DNA from: DATLNF01 sp035536235 | GTDB lineage: Bacteria; Actinomycetota; Actinomycetes; BP-191 | DNA length: 17,874 nt | Direction: 5' to 3' | Assembly (NCBI GenBank): GCA_035536235.1 | Contig: DATLOQ010000061.1 | Coordinates: 1-17,874, forward strand | Part shown: piece by piece, positions 1 to 6,919 of the stretch | Layout: every line of letters begins with the position of its first letter | Numbering within the stretch: the first letter of the stretch is position 1 | Translations under genes and position numbers: made by a program | The notes under the pieces: model-generated | Seen by the model: the letters and a program-made list of their open reading frames with translations, nothing else | Database searches by the model: none | Told to the model about the DNA's origin: nothing

Positions 1-1116
1 GGCGAGGTTCACCGCGTCACCCATGACGGTGTAGGTGCGGCGGTAGTGGGGACCGATCGTGCCGGCGAAGACATCGCCGCGGTTGACCCCGGCGCGCACC
101 GTCAACGCGCGTTCTGCGCCCAGGACCTCGCGGAGAGCCACCAGCATCTGCGAGTCGTCGGCGCCGGTCGTCACCGGCGCCCCCGCGGCGAGCATCAGCT
201 TGCCTCCGTTGAGGTCGATATCGGAGCCGAGAAGCGTCACCCCGTGCCGGTCGACGGCCGCCTGCGTGTCTCGCACCAGGCGCTCGATCTCAGCCGCCGT
301 GGCGGCGACGCCGAGATCAGCGATCAGCTGGTCGGTACCGGTGAACTGAAGGAAGGCGACAGTGACCGACCTGTGCTCCGGCTCGACCGCGCCGCTGAGC
401 AGGTGCTCGCGCAGTGCGACGGGCAGACACGGCGTCAGGTCGACCGGCAGCGCGGGCGCTGCGAGCTCCGAGCGGACAGGGAGATGAGGAGGCGCCCGGC
501 GCAGCAGCCGACCGGGACCTTTCGGCGGACCCAGCACAGCGCTGGGCAGCTGGCCGGCCACCGCCTCGCTGATCACGATCTCGCCGCGTTCGGCTGTCTG
601 CTCCATGCGGACGACCTCGCTGGCCGCGGGACCGCTGATCACCAGCTCGCGGTGGGAGTCGCCGACCAGGAACACGTGGAAGCGCCCGGTGTGCAGCCCA
701 ATCGACATCCGGAGCGTGATCGGCCGGCCGTCGCCCGCGATCGGGCCCATCGTCCGCAGCGCCTGCTGCATTCGATCAGCAGCGCGGCAGCCGTGGGCGA
801 CGTGATCGTCTCCGGTGAACAGCAGCAGCAGTGCGTCGCCACCGAACTTCAGCAGGCTCGCCCCATGGTCATACGCCACCGCAAGCAGCCGTTCGAAGCA
901 CGTGCCGATGGTGTCGGCCAGGTCCTCGGCGCCGACTCTGCCTCGTCGCGCCAGCCGTTCAGACAGCGCGGTGAAGCCAGAGATGTCCACGAAGGCGACG
1001 GTGCCGTCGATGTCGCGGTGGGTGGCGTCAGGGGTCTCGGCCAGCCAGTCCGCCAGGAGCCGGGGCGCGTAGGGCGTGGCCGGATCGCTGCGGGGGACCG
1101 TACTAGGCGGGGACAT
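1..1116 (-). CDS. Class III adenylate/guanylate cyclase with tandem cyclase domains (partial, 3' end outside window)
   Basis: The ATG at 1116 opens 372 codons that run off the left edge without a stop. Residues about 38-185 form a first cyclase domain: metal-binding Asp44 in AFVDISGFTAL and Asp94 in LKFGGDALLLLF are present. Residues about 248-372 form a second domain that ends in YTVMGDAVNLA, with the transition-state Asn at 370. The two domains look complementary. Domain 1 has Ser in place of the catalytic Asn (SGPAASEVVR), while domain 2 has Gln257 in place of the first metal Asp. This is the arrangement of soluble adenylyl cyclase (sAC), in which one pseudo-heterodimeric active site is built within one chain and Thr, rather than Asp, sits in the purine-selecting position (Thr363 here). 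By family analogy, an AAA/NTPase and TPR-like region may follow outside the window. Product is probably cAMP; cGMP is not excluded. It is divergent from the transpeptidase gene. Confidence 0.88.
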   Translation of the reverse strand, partial: MSPPSTVPRSDPATPYAPRLLADWLAETPDATHRDIDGTVAFVDISGFTALSERLARRGRVGAEDLADTIGTCFERLLAVAYDHGASLLKFGGDALLLLFTGDDHVAHGCRAADRMQQALRTMGPIAGDGRPITLRMSIGLHTGRFHVFLVGDSHRELVISGPAASEVVRMEQTAERGEIVISEAVAGQLPSAVLGPPKGPGRLLRRAPPHLPVRSELAAPALPVDLTPCLPVALREHLLSGAVEPEHRSVTVAFLQFTGTDQLIADLGVAATAAEIERLVRDTQAAVDRHGVTLLGSDIDLNGGKLMLAAGAPVTTGADDSQMLVALREVLGAERALTVRAGVNRGDVFAGTIGPHYRRTYTVMGDAVNLA

Positions 1117-1254
1117 AGCGGAAGTGTGTTCTCGCAGCTCGCCGTACGCCGTCAGACAGCCGACACTTCGGACGCGGTACCCGAACCTTCGCGGCACCAT
1201 CGTCGTTGATCGGGGAAGAGCGGGGCCGCGACAGCGACCCAGCGCGAGGTTATG

Positions 1255-1286
1255 TCCGGATTTGCCCGATGTGGGCTTGATCCGGA
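1255..1286. repeat. Nested imperfect inverted repeat, possible operator
   Basis: Outer arms TCCGGA (1255-1260 and 1281-1286) enclose inner arms GCCC and GGGC that flank GATGT. The element lies between the divergent cyclase and transpeptidase genes, just upstream of a TTGACC -35-like box. That position fits a regulator binding site better than a terminator. TCCGGA is itself palindromic and GC-rich DNA makes such elements by chance, so this is tentative. Confidence 0.35.
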
Positions 1287-1293
1287 CGGGCGG

Positions 1294-1323
1294 TTGACCG
1301 AAGGTCGTGGGTAGGACTAGCGC
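1294..1323 (+). promoter_or_regulatory. Possible housekeeping promoter for the L,D-transpeptidase
   Basis: TTGACC at 1294-1299 is a good -35 box; TAGCGC at 1318-1323, 18 bases on, is a weak -10 box. Transcription would start near 1330, leaving a leader of about 28 bases that contains GGAGG at 1349-1353. Confidence 0.35.
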
Positions 1324-1357
1324 ACGTGGCGATGGCCCGGAGACGAGCGGAGGCGTG

Positions 1358-2305
1358 ATGCGCGGCAAGCGAGCCCCGAAGGAGGCTGTGTCGCTGCGCT
1401 TCGGCGCGCGCCGAGAGCGGCTGGTCATCGCCATCTTCGCGATGCTGGCGCTGCTGACGACGGCCGCCGGCACCACGATCGCTTTCGGCCGCGGCCGACC
1501 GGACCGGACGACGCGCGTGGTCACCCAGCAGCCCGCCGCGCAGGTGCCCTCCTTCAACCAGCCGGTGACCGCACCGACGCTGGCTCCACCCGTCCTGCCC
1601 AAGGCACCGGCCGGAGTCGCACCCGGCAAGGCGGGCACGGCGCCCCGGGCGGTCCGCCCGGCCCGACCGGCGGTGCCGTGCGCAGCGCCACCCGCCATAC
1701 CCGCGACGAAGACGCTCGCCGCCTCTGCCCTGGGCTCCTCCGTCTCTGTCTTCGACGCACCGGGGGGTCGGGTGGTCCGAACGCTGCCAAGTCCGACCCG
1801 GGACAACCAGCGGCTGCACATGCGCGTCGTCGGATCACAGGGCCCAGACTGGTTCCGAGTGCAGATGGCCGAGCGGCCCAACGGAGTGACTGGCTGGATC
1901 CAGTCCTTCGAGGTGGAGACCTCTGTCGCGGAGCACCGCATCCTGATCGAGCGCTGCGCCCGCCGGCTGACCGTCTTCCGGGCCGGCCAGCCGATTGCCC
2001 GATTCCCCGTGGCGGTGGGCAAAGGCTCTACCCCGACGCCCCTCGGCGACTTCTACGTCGACTTCCTGGAGAAGTGGCGCCCCAGCAGCAAGTACGGACC
2101 CTGGCTGATCAGTGTGAACGGCTTCTCCGAGGTCTACCGCACGTTCGGCAAGGACGGGGTCGGCCAGATCGGCATCCACGGGACCCAGGCCCGCACCTCG
2201 GTCGGACGCCCGACCAGCAACGGCTGCATCCGGATGCACAACGAGGCGATCAACCAGCTGGCGTCGATCATCACCAACGGCACCCCGGTGCTCATCGCTC
2301 CGTAG
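1358..2305 (+). CDS. Membrane-anchored L,D-transpeptidase (YkuD/ErfK family)
   Basis: A 315-residue protein likely to form or remodel 3-3 cross-links in peptidoglycan outside the membrane. Residues about 22-43 (RLVIAIFAMLALLTTAAG...) form an N-terminal signal anchor after a basic cytoplasmic stretch. A Pro/Ala-rich spacer follows, then a region of about 100-180 that may be an SH3-like domain (SVSVFDAPGGRVVRTL), then the YkuD catalytic domain at about 190-315. The hallmark HGT...SNGCIRM is intact, with His274 and catalytic Cys290. ATG 1358 is chosen because GGAGG lies at 1349-1353; an in-frame GTG at 1307 would add 17 residues without a ribosome binding site. The subtilisin-like protease begins 100 bases downstream on the same strand. 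Substrate detail cannot be read from sequence. Confidence 0.92.
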   Translation: MRGKRAPKEAVSLRFGARRERLVIAIFAMLALLTTAAGTTIAFGRGRPDRTTRVVTQQPAAQVPSFNQPVTAPTLAPPVLPKAPAGVAPGKAGTAPRAVRPARPAVPCAAPPAIPATKTLAASALGSSVSVFDAPGGRVVRTLPSPTRDNQRLHMRVVGSQGPDWFRVQMAERPNGVTGWIQSFEVETSVAEHRILIERCARRLTVFRAGQPIARFPVAVGKGSTPTPLGDFYVDFLEKWRPSSKYGPWLISVNGFSEVYRTFGKDGVGQIGIHGTQARTSVGRPTSNGCIRMHNEAINQLASIITNGTPVLIAP

Positions 2306-2405
2306 CGAGCGGCGAACCGCGGCCCCCGAACCTCACGGCAGCCGGCTGGCTCTACGCTCTAGCAGCCGGTGACCAGGTCAGGTTGGTGAATTGGGGACCC
2401 AGCGC

Positions 2406-3641
2406 ATGTGGGACGGCACACGCAAGCGGGCAGCGCGCCTTGCCCTGGCGGTGGCGTTGTCCGTCCCCGTTGTGCCAGGCCTGTTGGGGTTACACCCGGC
2501 CACCGCCGGCTATCCAGAGGCCTGTTACTTCGGCGTCGGCGGCGCCGAGCAGCGCGGCTTGATTGCCGCACCCGCGCACGCGGATCGCGAGCTGCTCGCC
2601 GCCGTACGCCGATCCGGCGGGCAGGCCGGGCGCCGGGTCGCCCCGATGGGTCTGCGGCAAGTCCTCTGGCCTAGCCAGGGCGGGCGCGACGCCGGCCTGG
2701 CTGCGCTCGCCGGGGTGCCCGGTGTGAGCTTCGTCGAGCCCGTGCAGCGCGTCGCGGCGCACCGCACCTCGAACGACCCGGCGCTGCGCCGCCAGTGGGG
2801 GCTGGCCAAGATCGGCGCACCGCGAGCGTGGGACGTGACGACCGGCGTGGGGTCCACGGTGGTCGTCGCCGTGCTCGACACCGGGGTCGACCTGCGCCAT
2901 CCGGACCTGCGCGGCCGGGTCATCAACGGGCCCAATGTGGCCTACGGCACCGACGACTCGCAGGATGACCAGTCGCACGGCACCCACGTCGCGGGCATCG
3001 CGGCCGCGACCACCAACAACCGGGTCGGTGTGGCCGGGCTGAGCTGGGGTGCCACGGTGCTCGCCGTGAAGGTGCTCAACGCCCAGGGCTCCGGCACCTC
3101 CTGCGACATCGCAGTCGGCATCATCGAGGCCGCCGACCGGGGCGCCGACGTCATCAACCTGAGCCTCGGCGGCGCCTTCACCTGCCCGCTGGCCTTCCGC
3201 GCCGCGGTGGCCTACGCGGAGCAGAAGGGTGCGCTGGTCGTCGCCTCCAGCGGCAACGACGGCTTCTTCGCCAGCCCGCAGTCAGCTCCGGCCAACTGCC
3301 CTGGCGTGCTCGGCGTGGGGGCGACGGACATCCGGGACGAGCCGTCGGCGTTCACCACGTTCGGCGCCAGCGTCGACGTCGCGGCGCCCGGCACGGAGAT
3401 CCTCTCGACCTTCTACGACCCCAAGAAGCGGGCATCGACGTACGCCACCCAGAGCGGCACCTCGATGTCCGCCCCCTTCGTCTCGGGTCTGGCTGCGCTG
3501 CTCAAGGCCAAGCACCCCACCTGGACCCCGTCTCAGCTCGCCTCGCGGATTGTCGAGACGGCCGACGACCTGGGGCCACCCGGGCGGGACGACTTCTACG
3601 GCGCCGGACGCATCAACGCGGCCCGCGCCCTCGCTGGCTGA
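2406..3641 (+). CDS. Secreted subtilisin-like serine protease (S8 family)
   Basis: A 411-residue exported endopeptidase. Residues about 5-35 are a signal peptide (basic KRAARLAL start, hydrophobic core, cleavage near ATAG). About 36-118 look like an inhibitory propeptide, ending near the SFVEPVQRV stretch typical of I9-type prodomains. The catalytic domain follows with Asp158 (VAVLDTGVD), His191 (SHGTHVAGIAAAT), oxyanion Asn284 (ASSGNDG) and Ser353 (GTSMSAPFVSGLAALL), so all active-site residues are present. There is no C-terminal anchor or sorting signal, so it is probably released or wall-associated; it lacks the C-terminal membrane segment of mycosins, and no ESX genes are near. ATG 2406 is preferred over an in-frame TTG at 2391 because GGGGACC lies upstream. 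It converges with the oxidoreductase gene, with 18 bases between the stops. Confidence 0.92.
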   Translation: MWDGTRKRAARLALAVALSVPVVPGLLGLHPATAGYPEACYFGVGGAEQRGLIAAPAHADRELLAAVRRSGGQAGRRVAPMGLRQVLWPSQGGRDAGLAALAGVPGVSFVEPVQRVAAHRTSNDPALRRQWGLAKIGAPRAWDVTTGVGSTVVVAVLDTGVDLRHPDLRGRVINGPNVAYGTDDSQDDQSHGTHVAGIAAATTNNRVGVAGLSWGATVLAVKVLNAQGSGTSCDIAVGIIEAADRGADVINLSLGGAFTCPLAFRAAVAYAEQKGALVVASSGNDGFFASPQSAPANCPGVLGVGATDIRDEPSAFTTFGASVDVAAPGTEILSTFYDPKKRASTYATQSGTSMSAPFVSGLAALLKAKHPTWTPSQLASRIVETADDLGPPGRDDFYGAGRINAARALAG

Positions 3642-3659
3642 CGGCCTACTGAAGCTCGC

Positions 3660-4649
3660 TCATCGGGCTCCGGGAGTCAGCACGACCTTGCCCCAGGTCC
3701 CGCGAGAGCTCAGCGACGTGATCGCGTCCGCCGCGTCCGCTAGGGGCAGCTCGGCGAAGATCAGCGGGTCGATCGCGCCGCTGGCGTGCAATGCCAGCAG
3801 CTCGTCGTGGATGTGGGGGATGAGGCTCGGCTCGGTGTGCCGGTAGAGGCCCCAGTGCAGGCCCACCACGGAGTAGTTCTTCACCAGGAGGTGGTTGGTG
3901 GGCGCCTCGGCGATGCGTCCACCGGCGAAGCCGACGACCACGAGGCGTCCTTCGGAGGCGATGCACTTGCGGGACTTGTCGAAGGTGTCGCCGCCGACGG
4001 AGTCGTAGATGACGTCCGCTCCGCGGCCGCCGGTGGCCGACTTCACGACGTCGACGAAGTCGTCGGCCAGGTAGTCGACGGCGATCTCCGCTCCGAGAGA
4101 GCGGCAGATCTCCGTCTTCTCCGGACCCCCTGCGGTGGCGATGACGCGAGCACCGGCCGCCAGCCCGAGCTGGATCGCCGCACTGCCGACACCGCCGGCG
4201 CCGGCATGGACCAGCAGCGTCTCCCCGGCCTGCAGTGCTGCCCGCCGGTGCAATCCGGCCCAGCCGGTCTGGTAGGTGATGAACAGCGCCGCCGCCTTCA
4301 CCGGGCTGAGGGAGTCCGGGATCGCAAACGTCGAGTGCGCGGGGGCCACCACCTGCTCGGCGAGCCCGCCGTGCGGCAGCGGCGGAGAGGCGAGGACGCG
4401 TTGCCCTACGCCGTACGGCGACCCGTCGCCGACCGCTTCCACTACTCCCGCCACTTCCGCGCCCGGGGTGAACGGCAGCGGCGGCTTCTCCTGGTAGGTG
4501 CCGCGGCACAGCAGCGCGTCGAAGAAGTTCAGCGCGGCCGCCTCGACCCGGATGCGCGCTTCGCCGGGACCGGGCTCCGGAACGTCGACGTCGTCGAGCT
4601 GCAGCACATCCTTCGGCTCGCCGAGTGAGTGCACCCGCCAGGCGCGCAT
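3660..4649 (-). CDS. NADPH:quinone oxidoreductase, zinc-independent MDR family
   Basis: A 329-residue cytosolic medium-chain dehydrogenase/reductase, about the usual length for Qor-type enzymes. Residues 1-115 form the GroES-like domain (PGPGEARIRVEAAALNFFD, then TPGAEVAGVVEAVG). The Rossmann fold follows, with the nucleotide-binding AGAGGVG at 149-155. The Cys-rich structural zinc loop and Cys/His catalytic zinc ligands of true alcohol dehydrogenases are missing, which fits NADPH-dependent reduction of quinones or reactive enones. ATG 4649 is supported by GGAGG at 4654-4658 (minus strand); longer in-frame extensions run into the divergent glycosylase gene. The exact substrate is unknown. Its leader carries a small CCCGGG hairpin, listed separately. 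Confidence 0.9.
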   Translation of the reverse strand: MRAWRVHSLGEPKDVLQLDDVDVPEPGPGEARIRVEAAALNFFDALLCRGTYQEKPPLPFTPGAEVAGVVEAVGDGSPYGVGQRVLASPPLPHGGLAEQVVAPAHSTFAIPDSLSPVKAAALFITYQTGWAGLHRRAALQAGETLLVHAGAGGVGSAAIQLGLAAGARVIATAGGPEKTEICRSLGAEIAVDYLADDFVDVVKSATGGRGADVIYDSVGGDTFDKSRKCIASEGRLVVVGFAGGRIAEAPTNHLLVKNYSVVGLHWGLYRHTEPSLIPHIHDELLALHASGAIDPLIFAELPLADAADAITSLSSRGTWGKVVLTPGAR

Positions 4650-4730
4650 CCGACCTCCATCGCTAGGGTGCCCGGGTGGGGTGCCCGGGATGACAGATCT
4701 GCTGTTCGATCGGCTGTGACAACAGGGCGA
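4650..4730. promoter_or_regulatory. Divergent control region with short palindromes and a 10-base direct repeat
   Basis: Between the oxidoreductase and glycosylase genes, GGTGCCCGGG occurs twice (4667-4676 and 4680-4689). Its two CCCGGG cores (4671-4676, 4684-4689) can pair as a 6-base stem with a 7-base loop. The palindromes CAGATCTG (4694-4701) and CGATCG (4707-4712) lie beside it, framed by two TGACA words. A weak minus-strand -35 (TTGTCA, 4722-4717) may serve the oxidoreductase. The density of symmetry suggests regulator binding, but no known operator is recognised. Confidence 0.35.
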
Positions 4731-5595
4731 ATGGTGCCACTGCCCGCGGGTGTCGATGTGACGGCGACCTTCGGGCGCTTCTCCCGCAGCGGGGACGACC
4801 TGCTGGAGCGCTGGGACGGCGAGGTGCTGACCCGATGTGCCCGGGTCGGCAACCGGGTGGTGCCGTTCGCCGCGCGGGTGGTCGACGGCGGGCTCGAGGT
4901 GGCTGCGGCCCCGTCGAACCGTGCTGCCGCCACCGCTGCGGCTCGGGTGATGGTCGAGCCGCTCCCACCCGGCTGGGCGGCGCTGCTCGACGCCGACCCG
5001 CGGCTGCGCCGCCTCGGAGGCCCACCCGGGTCTGCATGCCGTGCGCGTGCTCGACCCCGTGGTCGCCCTGGTGCACAGCATCAGCGCCCAGCAGGTCAAC
5101 CTCCGGTGGGCCGCCACCACCAGGCGCCGGTTGGCGCAGGCCTACGGCGCTCCGGTCGACGTCGGCGCCTCGACGGTTCACGTGCTCGATCTGGCCAGGC
5201 TGGCGGCGGCGCCCGTCGAGAACCTTCGCTCCTTGCAGCTCACCACGGCGAAAGCGCGCGCGCTCGTGGGACTCGCCGCAGCCGTCCTCGACGGCACTCT
5301 GGACGTCGGCGATCTGGCCGGTGCCGACGACGAGACCGTGACGTCGGCTCTGGTGCGCCTGCACGGCGTCGGCCCGTGGACCGCGCAGTGGTATCTGGCT
5401 CGGGTGCTCGGCCGGCCGGTGGTGGTGGCCGACGATCTCGCCGTACGCAAGGCAGTCGGCCTGCTCTACGGCACCGCGGCTGCGCCCTCTGCGGGTGAGA
5501 CCTTGGCGCTGACCGCCCATTGGCGCAGCTGCGCACTGACCGCGCAGCAGCTGGTGCTGCACGGCCTGGCGGAGGGCACGCTGGGCCGGCAGTAG
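4731..5595 (+). pseudogene. AlkA-type 3-methyladenine DNA glycosylase, frameshifted by one base
   Basis: Two reading frames together give one glycosylase of about 287 residues. The first (ATG 4731, or GTG 4716) encodes an AlkA-like N-terminal domain (VPLPAGVDVTATFGRFSRS...) up to DADPRLRRL near 5015. The second resumes as EAHPGLHAVRVLDPVVALVH and continues to the stop at 5595. Removing one G at 5016 or 5017 joins them cleanly. The second part is the HhH-GPD fold: SISAQQVNLR, the hairpin LHGVGPWTAQWYLARVLG, and VVADDLAVRKAV with the catalytic Asp as the second D (5434-5436). Such enzymes excise alkylated bases in repair. The 3' part alone could start at GTG 5041 (184 residues) but would lack the N-terminal domain. 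No slippery sequence is present, so a true mutation or a sequencing error is likelier than programmed frameshifting. Confidence 0.8.
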
Positions 5596-5648
5596 CGGGG
5601 GGCCCTGCTGCCTGCTCCAGCGGATCTGCCAGCGCATCACCCCTCGGG

Positions 5649-5654
5649 TACCGT
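5649..5654 (+). promoter_or_regulatory. -10 box for a leaderless moaA transcript
   Basis: TACCGT fits the actinobacterial TANNNT -10 pattern and ends 7 bases before the GTG at 5662. The transcript would therefore begin at or next to the start codon. No normally spaced ribosome binding site is present. The short gap also leaves no room for a molybdenum-cofactor riboswitch. Confidence 0.45.
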
Positions 5655-5661
5655 CGGGAGC

Positions 5662-6666
5662 GTGTCCCCCTTGCCTGCGGCTCGACTGGTCGACGGCTTC
5701 GGTCGGATCGCCACCGACCTGCGCGTGTCGCTGACCGATCGCTGCACGCTGCGCTGCACCTACTGCATGCCGGCGGAGGGTCTGGACTGGACCCCCCGGT
5801 CGGAGCTGCTCACCGATGGCGAGCTGGTCCGGCTCATCCGGATCGCCGTGGGCCTGGGGGTGCGGGAGGTACGGCTCACCGGTGGGGAGCCCCTGCTGCG
5901 GCCCGGATTGGCTGGGCTGGTCGCCCGGGTGCGGGCTGCCTGCCCGGATCTGGCCCTGTCGCTCACCACCAACGGGCTGCGGCTGGCGGAGCTGGCCCCC
6001 GCGCTCGCCGCCGCCGGGCTGGCCCGGGTCAACGTCAGCCTCGACACGCTGCGCCCGGACCGCTTCAGAGCGCTCACCAGACGCGACGGGCTCGAGGACG
6101 TGCTCGCGGGGATGGCCGCCGCCGCAGCTGCGGGCTTCGCCCCGGTGAAGGTCAACACCGTTCTCGTCCGCGACAGCAACGACGACGAGGCGCCCGACCT
6201 GCTCGACTACTGCCTCGCCCGCGGCTACCAGCTGCGGTTCATCGAGTTCATGCCGCTCGACGCCGGGCACACCTGGTCCCGCCCCGACCTGGTGACCGCA
6301 GCGGAGATCCTCGCCCGTCTGGGTCAGCGCTGGACGTTGACGCCGACCGCGGAGCAGCGGGGGAGCGCTCCGGCGGAGACCTGGCTCGTCGACGGGGGCC
6401 CGGCCACCGTCGGTGTCATCGGCTCGGTCACCCGGCCGTTCTGCGGAGCGTGCGACCGGGTCCGGCTCACGGCCGACGGCCAGATCCGCAACTGCCTCTT
6501 CGCGCGCTCGGAGACCGACGTACGCACGGCTCTGCGCGGTGGTGCCGACGACGAGGCGATCGCCGCCCTGTGGGTAGCAGCAGTGGCCGGCAAGGCCGCG
6601 GGGCACGGTATCGACGACCCCGACTTCCGCCAGCCGGACCGCCCGATGTCGGCTATCGGCGGGTGA
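5662..6666 (+). CDS. moaA: GTP 3',8-cyclase MoaA (molybdenum cofactor biosynthesis)
   Basis: A 334-residue radical-SAM enzyme that, with MoaC, converts GTP to cyclic pyranopterin monophosphate, the first step of molybdenum cofactor synthesis. The N-terminal 4Fe-4S cluster motif CxxxCxxC is Cys28, Cys32 and Cys35 (DRCTLRCTYCMP). The SAM-binding region includes RLTGGEPLLRPG. The second cluster that holds GTP uses Cys261, Cys264 and Cys278 (CGACDRVRLTADGQIRNC). The C-terminal Gly-Gly tail (MSAIGG), needed for activity in this family, is intact. Start GTG 5662 is supported by alignment to the family and by a -10 box 7 bases upstream. No other moa or moe gene is in the window. It follows the damaged glycosylase gene by 66 bases and converges on a small gene with 7 bases between. 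Confidence 0.97.
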   Translation: MSPLPAARLVDGFGRIATDLRVSLTDRCTLRCTYCMPAEGLDWTPRSELLTDGELVRLIRIAVGLGVREVRLTGGEPLLRPGLAGLVARVRAACPDLALSLTTNGLRLAELAPALAAAGLARVNVSLDTLRPDRFRALTRRDGLEDVLAGMAAAAAAGFAPVKVNTVLVRDSNDDEAPDLLDYCLARGYQLRFIEFMPLDAGHTWSRPDLVTAAEILARLGQRWTLTPTAEQRGSAPAETWLVDGGPATVGVIGSVTRPFCGACDRVRLTADGQIRNCLFARSETDVRTALRGGADDEAIAALWVAAVAGKAAGHGIDDPDFRQPDRPMSAIGG

Positions 6667-6673
6667 GCCGGCC

Positions 6674-6880
6674 TCAGTCGTCGAGCGAGGGCTCGTCGAG
6701 GGCGGCGTCCCGCGCCACCTCGTCCTCCACCTGCTCCGCCGTCAGCGCCGCCCACGCAGCGGTCCACCGATGCACCCCCTCGTGGCCGGCGGCCCGGACG
6801 CACGTGCGGCCGGTGTCGGCGGAGGCAGCGGAGAAAACGCCCGGTACGACGACCGGTGCACCACATCGGGAGAGCGCCAT
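6674..6880 (-). CDS. Small conserved-looking Cys/His protein, function unknown
   Basis: A 68-residue acidic-tailed protein. The pattern RCGAP...TCVRAAGHEGVHRW holds two Cys and two His about 20 residues apart (C-x18-C-x5-H-x2-H), a possible small zinc site. The tail (TAEQVEDEVARDAALDEPSLDD) is acidic and probably helical. Similar Cys...Cys-GHxGxH peptides are known in actinomycetes and their phages, without an assigned role. ATG 6880 follows a TTGAGGTC ribosome-binding-like stretch at close spacing. It is divergent from the DegV gene, with 39 bases between the starts, so their promoters must overlap. It converges with moaA. Longer in-frame extension upstream lies inside the DegV gene and is not credible. 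Confidence 0.65.
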   Translation of the reverse strand: MALSRCGAPVVVPGVFSAASADTGRTCVRAAGHEGVHRWTAAWAALTAEQVEDEVARDAALDEPSLDD

Positions 6881-6919
6881 GACCTCAAGGTACCTCGGAA
6901 ATCGCCCGATGGACCGAGC

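Larger units (their letters stand above)
1117..1357. other. Divergent intergenic region between cyclase and L,D-transpeptidase genes
   Basis: These 241 bases separate two divergent genes and must hold both promoters. I see an imperfect palindrome at 1255-1286 and a possible promoter at 1294-1323 facing the transpeptidase, each listed separately. No convincing promoter could be picked for the cyclase, and no small gene with a good ribosome binding site is evident. Confidence 0.6.

Noticed and set aside
46..1209. A 387-codon plus-strand open frame
   Set aside because: It is antisense to the well-conserved cyclase and has no recognisable protein features.
1255..1290. CRP/cAMP-receptor binding site near the cyclase
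   Set aside because: The palindrome does not contain the TGTGA-N6-TCACA type arms.
2406..3641. Mycosin of a type VII secretion system
   Set aside because: There is no C-terminal membrane helix and no ESX genes in the window; an ordinary secreted subtilase fits better.
5010..5020. Programmed frameshift in the glycosylase gene
   Set aside because: CTCGGAGG is not a slippery heptamer and no rare-codon or stem-loop stimulator is evident.
5596..5661. Molybdenum cofactor riboswitch before moaA
   Set aside because: The gap is only 66 bases and the probable transcript starts at the GTG itself.
4663..6606. A 647-codon minus-strand open frame
   Set aside because: It lies opposite the glycosylase and moaA, and its composition is Arg/Gly/Gln-rich as expected of a shadow.
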